A DNA stretch of 64,000 bases, taken from positions 62,001 through 126,000 of the forward strand of contig CAIKAF010000019.1 in NCBI GenBank assembly GCA_903825395.1, read 5' to 3'. This document shows, in pieces, positions 52,795 through 61,002 of the stretch; the stretch's first letter is position 1, and each line of letters starts with the position of its first letter. The translations under genes were made by a program, and so were the position numbers. Source of the DNA: an uncultured Flavobacteriales bacterium. GTDB taxonomy: Bacteria; Bacteroidota; Bacteroidia; CAIKAF01. The notes beneath the pieces are model-generated. The model had not been told where the DNA came from and ran no database searches. It worked only from the letters and a program-made list of their open reading frames with translations.

Positions 52795-53316
52795 TTAATT
52801 TGCTGGCTCAGATGCAGCAGGTTTTACCGCAGCCAATGCTCCAATTTCTTTATCAATAAGGTACAATCCATTGGCTTCCAACCCAATCAAGTTGATTTTG
52901 TCTTTGATGTTTCGGGCTGTTGTTTCTTCCTCATGTTGCTCTGCTACATACCACTGAAGGAAGTTGAGGGTGGTATAATCTTTTTCTTGAGTAGCAATGT
53001 AAACCAGTTTGTTGATTCCATCCGATACCCGTACCTCTCCTTTTAAAAAGTACTCTACCACTTCCATAATGTCTGAAAAATCAGTCCGGGGCTGATTTAA
53101 TGCCGGGGTCAAGGCCTTACCACCAGAATCGTTGATGTATTTGAAAAGACGAAGCATGTGGGCGCGTTCCTCCTCAGATTGCAGGTAAAAAAATTTCGCA
53201 GAACCTTCCATTCCTTTGGTTTCGCACCAAGAGGCAAGTGCCAAATAGGCATTTGAGCTGTGACTTTCAATCGAAATTTGGTCGTTCAAGGCGGATTCAA
53301 CGGTTGGACTGAGCAT
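52795..53316 (-). CDS. Ferritin
   Basis: 173-residue FtnA-type, non-haem ferritin that oxidises and stores iron in a 24-mer shell. Ferroxidase ligands appear in NDQISIESHSSNAYLALASW (Glu), SEEERAHMLRLFKYI (Glu and His) and AEQHEEETTARNI (Gln/Glu). It has its own promoter, and the YceI gene follows 22 bp later. Confidence 0.95.
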   Translation of the reverse strand: MLSPTVESALNDQISIESHSSNAYLALASWCETKGMEGSAKFFYLQSEEERAHMLRLFKYINDSGGKALTPALNQPRTDFSDIMEVVEYFLKGEVRVSDGINKLVYIATQEKDYTTLNFLQWYVAEQHEEETTARNIKDKINLIGLEANGLYLIDKEIGALAAVKPAASEPAN

Positions 53317-53332
53317 GGCTGTTTGTTTTTTA

Positions 53333-53340
53333 CAAAGGTA
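53333..53340 (-). promoter_or_regulatory. Ferritin promoter (-7 box TACCTTTG)
   Basis: Exact TAnnTTTG on the minus strand, 16 bp before the ATG at 53316. Confidence 0.7.
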
Positions 53341-53358
53341 GCCGATTCCATTCCAAGT

Positions 53359-54270
53359 TCAAAGTTGAAGGCGGTACCCGTTGAATCCCAAATGGGTGTT
53401 ATTGAACTTGGTTTTTGCTTCTTCCAGCAGTTCATTTACATTGGGGTATCGAACAGAATAATGCCCTAAAATTAGCACCGAAACGCCCCATTTATCAGCA
53501 ATTTCAGCCGCTTCATAGGCTGTAGAGTGCTGTGTTTTTTTTGCCCGATCTTTGTGTTTTTCTGAAAAAGTAGACTCGTGGTACAGCACCATTGGAGCTG
53601 AAGTTTTTAACAAAGTTTGTAAAACAGGGCGCGTATCGGTTAGGTAAGCATAGCTGCGCACCTTTGGTCCCGCCCGTCCTACCTGGTTTGCGCTTAACCA
53701 TACTCCATTGGAAAGACAAACATCATTTCCTTGCTTTAATTCTATTATTTGAGGAATACTGAGGTCGAAGGCCGCAAGTTTTAGTTTATTTAAAGTAAAG
53801 GCATCCCGAATTTCTCTAAACAAAAATCCACGGCAGGGAACAGCGTGTTTGAGCGGTATGGCTTCCACCTGTAGTGATTTTGCGCTGTAGATGAGCCCTC
53901 CCGATTTCCAGGAGCTGGAATCGATGGTAATTGGAAACGAGGGCTTAAAGTCCACCGAATTCCAATACTGTTCTAAAAAAAGCTGAACGGATTCAGGACA
54001 AAAAATGGTCAGCTCTTTTTTTCGTCCCAATAAGTCCATGGTTGATAGCAATCCCGGTAAACCTAAGAAGTGGTCAGCATGGGCATGAGAGATGAAAATT
54101 ACGGATAGGCGTTGAAGGGGGAGGCCCTCCTGCCGTATTCGAATTTGGGTTCCTTCACCACAGTCCAGCAGATAGTGTTGATGATGGATTTCAAGCCATT
54201 GCGCGCTCAATCCTCTTTCGGCAGTAGGAATGGCGGAGCTACAACCCAAAATACATACTTCAAAATTCAT
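53359..54270 (-). CDS. rnz: Ribonuclease Z
   Basis: 303-residue metallo-beta-lactamase-fold endonuclease that trims the 3' ends of tRNA precursors. The zinc motif is SHAHADHFLGLPGLL, with LLDCGEGTQIRI before it, LKHAVPCRGFLF and YLTDTRP in the middle, YHESTF near residue 215, and LILGHYSVRY at the end. Normal length for the bacterial short form. The trimming partner cca is encoded in the same window. Confidence 0.95.
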   Translation of the reverse strand: MNFEVCILGCSSAIPTAERGLSAQWLEIHHQHYLLDCGEGTQIRIRQEGLPLQRLSVIFISHAHADHFLGLPGLLSTMDLLGRKKELTIFCPESVQLFLEQYWNSVDFKPSFPITIDSSSWKSGGLIYSAKSLQVEAIPLKHAVPCRGFLFREIRDAFTLNKLKLAAFDLSIPQIIELKQGNDVCLSNGVWLSANQVGRAGPKVRSYAYLTDTRPVLQTLLKTSAPMVLYHESTFSEKHKDRAKKTQHSTAYEAAEIADKWGVSVLILGHYSVRYPNVNELLEEAKTKFNNTHLGFNGYRLQL

Positions 54271-54333
54271 GGTTTGACGTTTAAATTGGGGGTTGTTGCA
54301 GTGGGCTTTTTACTAGGGCTAGACATTAAAAAA

Positions 54334-54363
54334 AACCACCCTTTGCCTAAGCAAAGGGTGGTT
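54334..54363 (-). terminator. Strong intrinsic terminator of the T9SS gene at 54386-55237
   Basis: A 13-bp perfect stem, AACCACCCTTTGC with GCAAAGGGTGGTT, 4-nt loop, followed on the minus strand by a run of eight T. It lies 22 bp beyond the stop. Confidence 0.9.
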
Positions 54364-54385
54364 ATAGTATGAATCGATTAAATCA

Positions 54386-55237
54386 TCAATCGTGCTGTAC
54401 CAACACCTTGCCGCTGGCATTTACTCCATTTACTTCCAAAGAATACAGGTACAAACCTGAGGCTAAATGTGCTGTTGGAACATGAATGGATTGCTCACCA
54501 ACTGAGATAACTCCCGCTTGCTGATTTACCACCCGACCTGAGGCATCCTTCATCAAAAAGGTAAACGCTCCTGATTCGGTTGAGCTAAAATTCAACGTTG
54601 CAGTTGTATTCGCCGGATTGGGGAACATGGGTTGAAGGAATAATCCGTTTTGATTTTCAATTCCGGCAGAAGCGCAGACTGGGAATGCAATGTAGAATGA
54701 AAGATCTCCGCTGGGGGGAGGAACATCGTTGCATCCAATTCCAAGGTCGATGCGGCCGCGTACATCCACTTTAAAGTAAACCGTATCGCAGGGTGTATTA
54801 ACGGGACTTGGAACATTGTTGGAATTCAGACGCAGACAAACACGTTGCAACGAGGTTCCAGGTGCAATGGTAATGGGCGTTGATGCGCTGTTTGAGGCAT
54901 TGATTTCAGTATTGCCTTGGTATGCTGCCCAATTGAAATTGAAGCCAGCCGGAATGGACTGGTTGTATGAGGCTGCCGTATCCAAACCAACGGAAAGGAT
55001 TTTCACACCACATAAATCAATCGAGTCGCCAGGGGTTGGGGTTAGGGTGTTGTCCACTTTGCCGGGCAAAACAACGGTGTTTTGGTGGGAGTAATTCGAT
55101 CCCGTTACGGCCGCAGGCAACGGATTGGGATTAAATCCCAATTGGGTGGCCGTAGGATCGGGAGGGTTGGGATTGCAAATTTGAGCTTGTGCTAATCCGG
55201 CACTAAAAATGCAGGCGAAAAGTAAAAGGTGTTTCAT
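54386..55237 (-). CDS. Secreted protein with T9SS type A sorting domain
   Basis: 283 residues. Signal peptide MKHLLLFACIFSAGLAQAQ. Residues 20-195 are a Pro/Asn/Thr-rich beta domain with several cysteines that I cannot assign. The last 85 residues form a type A sorting domain: MFPNPANTTATLNFSS, MKDASGRVVNQQAG, SGLYLYSLEVNG and a VLVQHD end. It is predicted to be surface-exposed or released by the type IX system. Confidence 0.85.
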   Translation of the reverse strand: MKHLLLFACIFSAGLAQAQICNPNPPDPTATQLGFNPNPLPAAVTGSNYSHQNTVVLPGKVDNTLTPTPGDSIDLCGVKILSVGLDTAASYNQSIPAGFNFNWAAYQGNTEINASNSASTPITIAPGTSLQRVCLRLNSNNVPSPVNTPCDTVYFKVDVRGRIDLGIGCNDVPPPSGDLSFYIAFPVCASAGIENQNGLFLQPMFPNPANTTATLNFSSTESGAFTFLMKDASGRVVNQQAGVISVGEQSIHVPTAHLASGLYLYSLEVNGVNASGKVLVQHD

Positions 55238-55263
55238 AGGGTTTGGGGTTTAATTTTAGTGTT

Positions 55264-55641
55264 TTATTCTTCTTCGTCCAATAAATCATTGGCGATGTTG
55301 GTCATGATAATGAAATCTTCAATTTCATTTTCGTTGTGAATCAAATTTAATACAGAATCCAACTGGCAAATTTGAAGGATTTTCATTACTGCAGGCTGAA
55401 CTCCAGTTAAAACAAAAACTCCATTGGCCTTTTGGGTTATTCTATTTCCTACTAAAAGGGCCGACAATCCGCTTGAATCAACGAAATTAACCTGCTGAAG
55501 ATCGACCACTAAGTTTTTATGGCCAAGGGAAACCAACCGAACCAGTTCTGATTTTAATTCGGGTGCTACTTGTGCGGTCAGGTGAGCGTCGCCAAGGCTG
55601 ATGCCTAAATAATGTGGTTTTTCAGTGCTGGTCAGAATCAT
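55264..55641 (-). CDS. STAS-domain protein (anti-sigma-factor antagonist-like)
   Basis: 125 residues. A STAS fold with the phosphorylatable serine in FVDSSGLSALL (S56 or S57). It ends in an acidic tail, IANDLLDEEE. Proteins of this type bind anti-sigma kinases or act in partner-switching and lipid-asymmetry systems. No anti-sigma factor or Mla gene is adjacent, so the partner is unknown. It is preceded by a TAACTTTG promoter box. Confidence 0.88.
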   Translation of the reverse strand: MILTSTEKPHYLGISLGDAHLTAQVAPELKSELVRLVSLGHKNLVVDLQQVNFVDSSGLSALLVGNRITQKANGVFVLTGVQPAVMKILQICQLDSVLNLIHNENEIEDFIIMTNIANDLLDEEE

Positions 55642-55659
55642 GTATCAACATATGTTCAA

Positions 55660-55667
55660 CAAAGTTA
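55660..55667 (-). promoter_or_regulatory. STAS gene promoter (-7 box TAACTTTG)
   Basis: Exact TAnnTTTG on the minus strand, 18 bp before the ATG at 55641. Between it and copy D (55668-55883) I see no feature. Confidence 0.65.
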
Positions 55668-55883
55668 AAAAAAAACCGATGCCCTATCTCTATATCATAC
55701 ACGGAATAGCGCAATGGCTTAAAGTTGGTTTTGATGGTTTGGAATTTCAATGCTCTGTACGTTTACCGCCGAAAAAATGCTCCAACCATGAACCTTGAAA
55801 GGGTTCAGCGACGGCAAATTATGCAATGAAGCAATTGAAATGAGTAAAGAACCACCAAGTCAATGAACGTGTAGAGGTGGCCT

Positions 55884-56026
55884 GCGGCAGGGATTGAGCC
55901 GGGTAGCCCGTACCGTTTCAGTGGCTGTGCTGCGCGCGGCGCGGAGGCGACCTTGGGAGCCCACGCAAGCCCGCTGCAGCACGCCACTGAACGGGCGGAC
56001 TACCGGTGAAAGCCCGTTTGCCGCCC
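55884..56026 (-). repeat. Structured intergenic element, copy D
   Basis: 143 bp on the minus strand, 23 bp beyond the pyrB stop. The terminal stem is GCGGCA with TGCCGC, a paired change relative to GCGGG/CCCGC in copies C and E. P2 is a 10-bp helix, GGTAGTCCGC with GCGGGCTACC wobble-paired at one position. The variable stem starts CCGTTCAGTGGC and ends GCCACTGAAACGG, with two bulged A residues on the 3' arm. GTTCAATCC of the other copies reads GCTCAATCC here. Confidence 0.9.
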
Positions 56027-56049
56027 TCAAAAACAAAGGGTAAAAAGGT

Positions 56050-57021
56050 CTAATTGAAATGTATTCCGGTGTCGGCAGTGGATTGTTGCCCCAGCAAATA
56101 CAGCACAGCCATTCGTACGGCAACCCCGTGCTGGACTTGGTCTAAAATGATTGAATTTGCGCTGTCGGCCAGGCGGCCATCCAGCTCAACACCCCGGTTT
56201 ACCGGACCGGGATGCAAAATTATCGGTTTATGCTGCAGCCGTTCCCAGCGCTCCATGTTCAGACCGAACAGGCGATGGTACTCGTATGCGCTTGGAAAAT
56301 GCTGAACGTTTAGCCGTTCTTCTTGAATGCGAAGCATGTTGACGGCATCGACCCGCTGTAGCGTTTGATCCAGGGAATGGCTAATCCGAACGCCCAATTT
56401 CTCAATGCCTTTGGGAAGCAGACTTGGCGGAGCACACAGCTCCACGTGTACCCCCATTTTTTGAAGCAAAAGCATATTTGACAGGGCCACTCGGGAGTGT
56501 AAAATATCGCCCACCAGCGCTACCTTTTTTCCGGCGAGTGGGCCTAGGGATTGCTGCAGCGAAAAGGCATCCAGCAGCGCTTGGGTGGGATGTTCATGCG
56601 TTCCATCGCCGGCGTTGATGATGCGTGCCTGAGCAGAATGCTTGAATCGGGGTAAGTGTTTTGCAAGGAAGATGCCCGCTCCAGGACTGGAATGCCGGAG
56701 TACAATCATATCCACCTTCATAGCCAGAATATTGTTGACGGTATCCAACAGGGTTTCTCCTTTGCTCAAGCTGGAACCGGAGGCCGAGAAGTTAATTACA
56801 TCGGCCGACAGTCGTTTTTCGGCCAATTCAAACGACAAGCGGGTGCGGGTTGAATTTTCGAAAAACAGATTGGCAATGGTTTTATCGCGCAGCGAAGGGA
56901 CTTTTTTGATGGGCCTTTGCAGCACATTATAAAATTCTGCCGAGGTTGACATCAGGAGCTCGATGTCCGCATCTGTTAAGGCTTTAATGCCGAGCAGGTG
57001 ATGGCAGCTTAGCTGGGGCAT
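56050..57021 (-). CDS. pyrB: Aspartate carbamoyltransferase, catalytic subunit
   Basis: 323 residues from ATG 57021; TTG 57027 would start two codons earlier. First committed step of pyrimidine synthesis. The carbamoyl-phosphate motif is FFENSTRTRLSFE, the HxxQ motif is EHPTQALLDAF, and HPGPVNRGVELDG is the aspartate-site segment. It starts 2 bp after pyrR, its regulator. No regulatory chain pyrI is adjacent. Confidence 0.96.
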   Translation of the reverse strand: MPQLSCHHLLGIKALTDADIELLMSTSAEFYNVLQRPIKKVPSLRDKTIANLFFENSTRTRLSFELAEKRLSADVINFSASGSSLSKGETLLDTVNNILAMKVDMIVLRHSSPGAGIFLAKHLPRFKHSAQARIINAGDGTHEHPTQALLDAFSLQQSLGPLAGKKVALVGDILHSRVALSNMLLLQKMGVHVELCAPPSLLPKGIEKLGVRISHSLDQTLQRVDAVNMLRIQEERLNVQHFPSAYEYHRLFGLNMERWERLQHKPIILHPGPVNRGVELDGRLADSANSIILDQVQHGVAVRMAVLYLLGQQSTADTGIHFN

Positions 57022-57023
57022 AG

Positions 57024-57575
57024 TCAAGATTTATTTTCAATCCAAATCGCATCATTTCCATGGTGTTCAGCCCAATGTACTCGTACTTTTTGTCCTTCAA
57101 AAGCATCGACCGACCAGCCGTAGAAATCGGGATGAATGGGCAATTGACGGGCAAACCTTCGTTCCACCAATACCAGCAGCTTAATCCATTCCGGCCGGCC
57201 GAAGGTATGTACGGCATCTAAGGCTGCCCGAATGGTTCGGCCGGTAAATAACACATCATCTACCAACACCACGCGTCGGTTTTCCAAGGAGAAACTAAGT
57301 TGGGTTGCCTCAGGAATCAGCACTTTAGATTGGTTGAAGTCGTCTCGGTAAAAGGTAGGATCCAACACTCCAAAATCAAGGCTAGCCGTTGGCATATGGG
57401 ATTTCCATGCGGCTTGTAGCCGCTGAGCCAGATAAACACCACGGGGTTGAATACCGAGCAAGACCAAAGGGGATTGGTCTTGGTGCATTTCTGCCAGCAT
57501 CAACGATAGCCGATGAATACGCTGACGCATGGCTTCTGCATGCGCGTAGGGTTCGGAAGTTGATGCGGTGTTCAT
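57024..57575 (-). CDS. pyrR: PyrR bifunctional regulator / uracil phosphoribosyltransferase
   Basis: 183 residues. The PRPP-binding motif is VVLVDDVLFTGRTIRAAL; LLGIQPRGVYLAQRL is upstream and LDFGVLDPTFYRDD follows. In Bacillus PyrR binds pyr mRNA in the presence of UMP and promotes termination. Here it sits directly before pyrB and 46 bp after rpsA, with a terminator-like hairpin in that gap and no obvious promoter, so it may be expressed by readthrough or from a promoter inside rpsA. Confidence 0.94.
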   Translation of the reverse strand: MNTASTSEPYAHAEAMRQRIHRLSLMLAEMHQDQSPLVLLGIQPRGVYLAQRLQAAWKSHMPTASLDFGVLDPTFYRDDFNQSKVLIPEATQLSFSLENRRVVLVDDVLFTGRTIRAALDAVHTFGRPEWIKLLVLVERRFARQLPIHPDFYGWSVDAFEGQKVRVHWAEHHGNDAIWIENKS

Positions 57576-57588
57576 GCTGTAAAATTAA

Positions 57589-57615
57589 AAAAGCCCTTCA
57601 CAAGGAAGGGCTTTT
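57589..57615 (-). terminator. Terminator-like hairpin between rpsA and pyrR
   Basis: An 11-bp stem, AAAAGCCCTTC and GAAGGGCTTTT, 5-nt loop, followed on the minus strand by TTTTTT. It ends 13 bp before the pyrR ATG. Confidence 0.8.
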
Positions 57616-57621
57616 CGTTCA

Positions 57622-59487
57622 TTATTCTGCCGATTCATCCGAGGCGGCGTCCGCCTTTTTTGACTTGGCTTTGGATTTTGGTTTGGAGCTTTCCTTTTCG
57701 GTAGCCTCCATTTCCTTTTTCAAGTCAGACAAAGCACTGATGTCTCCCAACGTAGTAACGTCAGCCTTTTGGACTTTCGATGCTGCCGCAGGAGCCTTGG
57801 ATTTACTGCTGGCTTTCGGCCTTGGTTCGGCACCGGCTTCTGGCTTGCTTTCGTCCCAAGTGCGGGTGTGCGAAACCAAAATCTTTTTGTCGTCTTTCGA
57901 AAACTCCAAGATGCTGAATTCCAGTTGTTCGTCCACAGAGGCTTTGCTGCCGTCTTCTTTTTTGAGGTGCTTCATTGGAGCGAAACCTTCAATTCCATAA
58001 GGTAAAGCAATAATTCCGCCTTTGTCGTTCAATTCCAACACGGTTCCTTTGTGTTTCTCGTCGGCATTGAATACGGTGGCAAATACTTCCCATGGATCTT
58101 CTTCCAACTGCTTGTGACCTAAAGACAACTTACGGTTGGTGGTGTCGATTTCCAATACTGAAACCTCGATTTTCTCTCCAATTTTGGTGAAATCGGAAGG
58201 ATGCTTGATTTTTTTGGTCCAGCTCAAATCAGAGATGTGAATTAAACCATCAATTCCTTCTTCCAATTCAACGAAAATTCCATAGTTGGTAAAGTTCCGA
58301 ACTACAGCCGTATGACGGCTGCCTTGAGGATACTTTCCTTCAATGTTTTCCCATGGATCGGTAGTCAGTTGCTTCATGCCCAACGACATTTTACGCTCTT
58401 CACGGTCGATAGACAACACAACTGCTTCAACTTCATCCCCGATTTTCAAGAAATCGTGCGCGGTACGCAAGTGCTGTGACCAGCTCATTTCTGAGACGTG
58501 AATAAGGCCTTCTACACCAGGAGCAATTTCAACAAATGCGCCATAATCGGCTAGAACTACCACTTTGCCTTTTACTTTGTCGCCGTCTTTCAACTCAGCG
58601 CTCAGGGCTTCCCATGGATGTGCGCTCAATTGTTTCAAGCCCAATGCGATCCGGCGCTTCTCGTCGTCGTAATCCAAGACCACAACGTTGATTTTTTCAT
58701 CCAGATTAACCACCTCTTCAGGATGGTTGATGCGACCCCAGCTGATGTCGGTAATGTGAATCAATCCATCTACACCGCCCAAGTCCACAAATACTCCATA
58801 GGAAGTGATGTTTTTGACTATTCCTTCCAATACCTGACCTTTTTCCAGTTTGGAAATGATGTGTTTTTTCTGCTCTTCCAGCTCCTCTTCCAACAGGATT
58901 TTATGAGAAACAACCACGTTCTTGAATTCCTGATTGATTTTAACCACTTTGAATTCCATGGTTTTACCCACATATACATCGTAATCACGAATGGGTTTCA
59001 CGTCGATTTGAGAACCGGGCAGGAAGGCCTCGATACCAAATACATCGGCAATTAACCCGCCTTTGGTGCGGCACTTAATGACGCCGGTAATCACTTCATC
59101 CTTGGTATGTACTTCGTTCACCCGATCCCAGGCGCGAATTGCCCTTGCTTTCCGGTGGCTTAGCAACAATTGACCATTCCGATCTTCCAATTGATCGATG
59201 TACACTTCAACTTTGTCACCAACGGCCAGCCCGGCATTGTAGCGGAATTCGGTTCTTGGAACTACGCCTTCAGATTTGTAGCCAATATTGATAACTACGT
59301 CTTTCGGGGTAAGGTGAACAACCTTTCCATCTAAAATTTCATGTTCGGCAACACTGCTTAAGGTTTGCTCGTACATGCTTGAAAGGCTAACTTGTTCCTC
59401 CTTGGAATAGTTTTGACCTCGTTTGCTTACGGTTGACCAGTCAAATGCTGGTTGGGACGCAGCTCCCTGTTTTGTTTCTTCTGACAT
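57622..59487 (-). CDS. rpsA: 30S ribosomal protein S1
   Basis: 621 residues from ATG 59487 (MSEETKQGAASQPAFDW). The frame is open back to 59628, but that part is the mRNA leader. Six S1 RNA-binding domains are seen, with clear repeats such as GVFVDLGGVDGLIHITDISW, GAFVEIAPGVEGLIHVSEMSW and GIFVELEEGIDGLIHISDLSW in domains 3-5. The first two domains bind the ribosome. The C-terminal 80 residues are Lys/Ala/Ser/Glu-rich. Its promoter (59599-59606) and structured leader suggest autoregulation. Confidence 0.96.
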   Translation of the reverse strand: MSEETKQGAASQPAFDWSTVSKRGQNYSKEEQVSLSSMYEQTLSSVAEHEILDGKVVHLTPKDVVINIGYKSEGVVPRTEFRYNAGLAVGDKVEVYIDQLEDRNGQLLLSHRKARAIRAWDRVNEVHTKDEVITGVIKCRTKGGLIADVFGIEAFLPGSQIDVKPIRDYDVYVGKTMEFKVVKINQEFKNVVVSHKILLEEELEEQKKHIISKLEKGQVLEGIVKNITSYGVFVDLGGVDGLIHITDISWGRINHPEEVVNLDEKINVVVLDYDDEKRRIALGLKQLSAHPWEALSAELKDGDKVKGKVVVLADYGAFVEIAPGVEGLIHVSEMSWSQHLRTAHDFLKIGDEVEAVVLSIDREERKMSLGMKQLTTDPWENIEGKYPQGSRHTAVVRNFTNYGIFVELEEGIDGLIHISDLSWTKKIKHPSDFTKIGEKIEVSVLEIDTTNRKLSLGHKQLEEDPWEVFATVFNADEKHKGTVLELNDKGGIIALPYGIEGFAPMKHLKKEDGSKASVDEQLEFSILEFSKDDKKILVSHTRTWDESKPEAGAEPRPKASSKSKAPAAASKVQKADVTTLGDISALSDLKKEMEATEKESSKPKSKAKSKKADAASDESAE

Positions 59488-59523
59488 TTTATTCAGAACT
59501 GTCGAACCATGTTGGGGCTTCCC

Positions 59524-59587
59524 GGGGTGCCTAGGGATGGCCTTACAATGCTTCGGGGTTAAACGGAAAATTTGAGTCGGGCACCCC
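59524..59587 (-). promoter_or_regulatory. rpsA leader stem, possible autoregulatory site
   Basis: On the minus strand GGGGTGCC pairs perfectly with GGCACCCC, 48 nt apart, within the roughly 110-nt leader between the TAGCTTTG promoter and the ATG. It could be a target for S1 feedback control; this is an inference from position. Confidence 0.4.
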
Positions 59588-59598
59588 CAAAGTGGGCG

Positions 59599-59606
59599 CA
59601 AAGCTA
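59599..59606 (-). promoter_or_regulatory. rpsA promoter (-7 box TAGCTTTG)
   Basis: Exact TAnnTTTG on the minus strand, 111 bp before the rpsA ATG. Confidence 0.65.
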
Positions 59607-59712
59607 GGCAAATCTTCGTCAAATCCAAAGAAATTCAAGCTTTTATACTTCAAATCCGGCCCTTTATTTTTATTTTTTTTAACAAAATGAGGTCTCTCCC
59701 AAAATATTGTGC

Positions 59713-59720
59713 TAAGTTTG
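59713..59720 (+). promoter_or_regulatory. Promoter (-7 box TAAGTTTG) of the methyltransferase gene
   Basis: Exact TAnnTTTG, 20 bp before the ATG at 59741. Confidence 0.7.
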
Positions 59721-59740
59721 TCCGCTTTAAAAAACCTACT

Positions 59741-60940
59741 ATGAGCAAATCTCCATTAGATTTCATTGTTGCAAAAACACCTTCTGCAAGCCGAAAATAC
59801 GTTTCCGGCAAAAAAATTCCTTTTTCTGAGTTCATTCACGATTACGCCAATGGCGACGTAGATATCGAGGGCGATTTCATTGAATTTATGAAATGCCGGA
59901 ATGAGGTCTTCGATTACCGATTGACCTGGAAGCACATCAAGTTTTTCTTCACCCGCATGATTCCTGAAGTAGCCATCCACTCTAAGAGTCAGGATGAGCG
60001 CATTGTTCGCGACCACTACGACCGCGGCAATGACTTCTTCTCTTCTTTCCTAGGTCCACGTATGATTTATACTTCTGGATTTTGGAATGATGTTGCCAAT
60101 GAAACCCTTGAGCAAGCTCAAGACCGCAAAATGACAATGGTTTGCGACAAACTGCTCATGAAACCCGGAAATAAGCATTTGGATATCGGTTGCGGTTGGG
60201 GAACGTTGGTGGCTTATGCTGCCAAGTACTACGGAACCGATTCTACCGGTATCACTTTGGCTCAAGACGGTACCGATCATGGTAACGCTCAAATTGCCCG
60301 TCATGGTGTGGCTGATCGGGCGCGCATCCTACGCATGGATTACCGCGACATGATTACCCCAGGTAAAAACAATGAAATGTTCAATCACATTACTTGTTTG
60401 GAAATGGGTGAACACGTTGGAATCCGTAAATTCGGCCGGTTTATCAAAAACATTTATGATAAACTCGACGACGACGGAACCTTTTACCTTCAACAAGCCG
60501 GTCTGCGGGCCAATCCCGGCCTACTAGCCCGTGGAGAACACTGGGAAGACTTGGTGTGGGGCTTATTCATGAATGAATTTATTTTCAGTGGAGCCGATGC
60601 TTCTACTCCCTTGGCTTTCTTGGTTCAAACCTTGCAAGACGCCAATTTCGAGGTACAAAGCGTCGAAAACATCGGAATTCACTACTCGCATACAATGACC
60701 TGCTGGTACCACAATTGGGAAGCCAATAAAGAGTACATTTTGCAGCATTATGGAGAATGGTGGTACCGCACTTGGAGGGTATTCTTGTATTGGTCTGTAA
60801 TCATTGCAAGCCAAGGCTCTTCTACCTGCTGGAGCATCATCGCGCACAAAAATTACAACCGAGTAGATCGCAATCGGTACATCGGTCGCGCAAATCTGGG
60901 CGAGCGCATGGAAATGGGCAACGTTCGTATTTTCGAATAA
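59741..60940 (+). CDS. Cyclopropane-synthase-family SAM methyltransferase resembling sphingolipid C9-methyltransferase
   Basis: 399 residues from ATG 59741; an upstream ATG at 59687 precedes the promoter box and is unlikely. SAM motif I is HLDIGCGWGTLVAYAAKYYG, preceded by DHYDRGNDFFSSFLGPRMIYTSGFW. GPRMIYTSG, the ETLEQAQDRK segment and the C-terminal membrane stretch with ASQGSSTCW match, from memory, fungal sphingolipid C9-methyltransferases better than ordinary Cfa. Bacteroidota make sphingolipids, so methylation of a ceramide base is plausible. A general lipid methyltransferase is the alternative. An intrinsic terminator follows. Confidence 0.78.
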   Translation: MSKSPLDFIVAKTPSASRKYVSGKKIPFSEFIHDYANGDVDIEGDFIEFMKCRNEVFDYRLTWKHIKFFFTRMIPEVAIHSKSQDERIVRDHYDRGNDFFSSFLGPRMIYTSGFWNDVANETLEQAQDRKMTMVCDKLLMKPGNKHLDIGCGWGTLVAYAAKYYGTDSTGITLAQDGTDHGNAQIARHGVADRARILRMDYRDMITPGKNNEMFNHITCLEMGEHVGIRKFGRFIKNIYDKLDDDGTFYLQQAGLRANPGLLARGEHWEDLVWGLFMNEFIFSGADASTPLAFLVQTLQDANFEVQSVENIGIHYSHTMTCWYHNWEANKEYILQHYGEWWYRTWRVFLYWSVIIASQGSSTCWSIIAHKNYNRVDRNRYIGRANLGERMEMGNVRIFE

Positions 60941-60962
60941 AAAGTCAGTAAATGTAAGCACA

Positions 60963-60990
60963 GCCCCCGGTTCAAATCGGGGGTTTTTTT
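60963..60990 (+). terminator. Intrinsic terminator after the methyltransferase gene
   Basis: CCCCCG and CGGGGG pair around TTCAAAT, followed by a run of nine T. It separates the gene from repeat copy E. Confidence 0.88.
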
Positions 60991-61002
60991 TTGATTTTTT
61001 TT

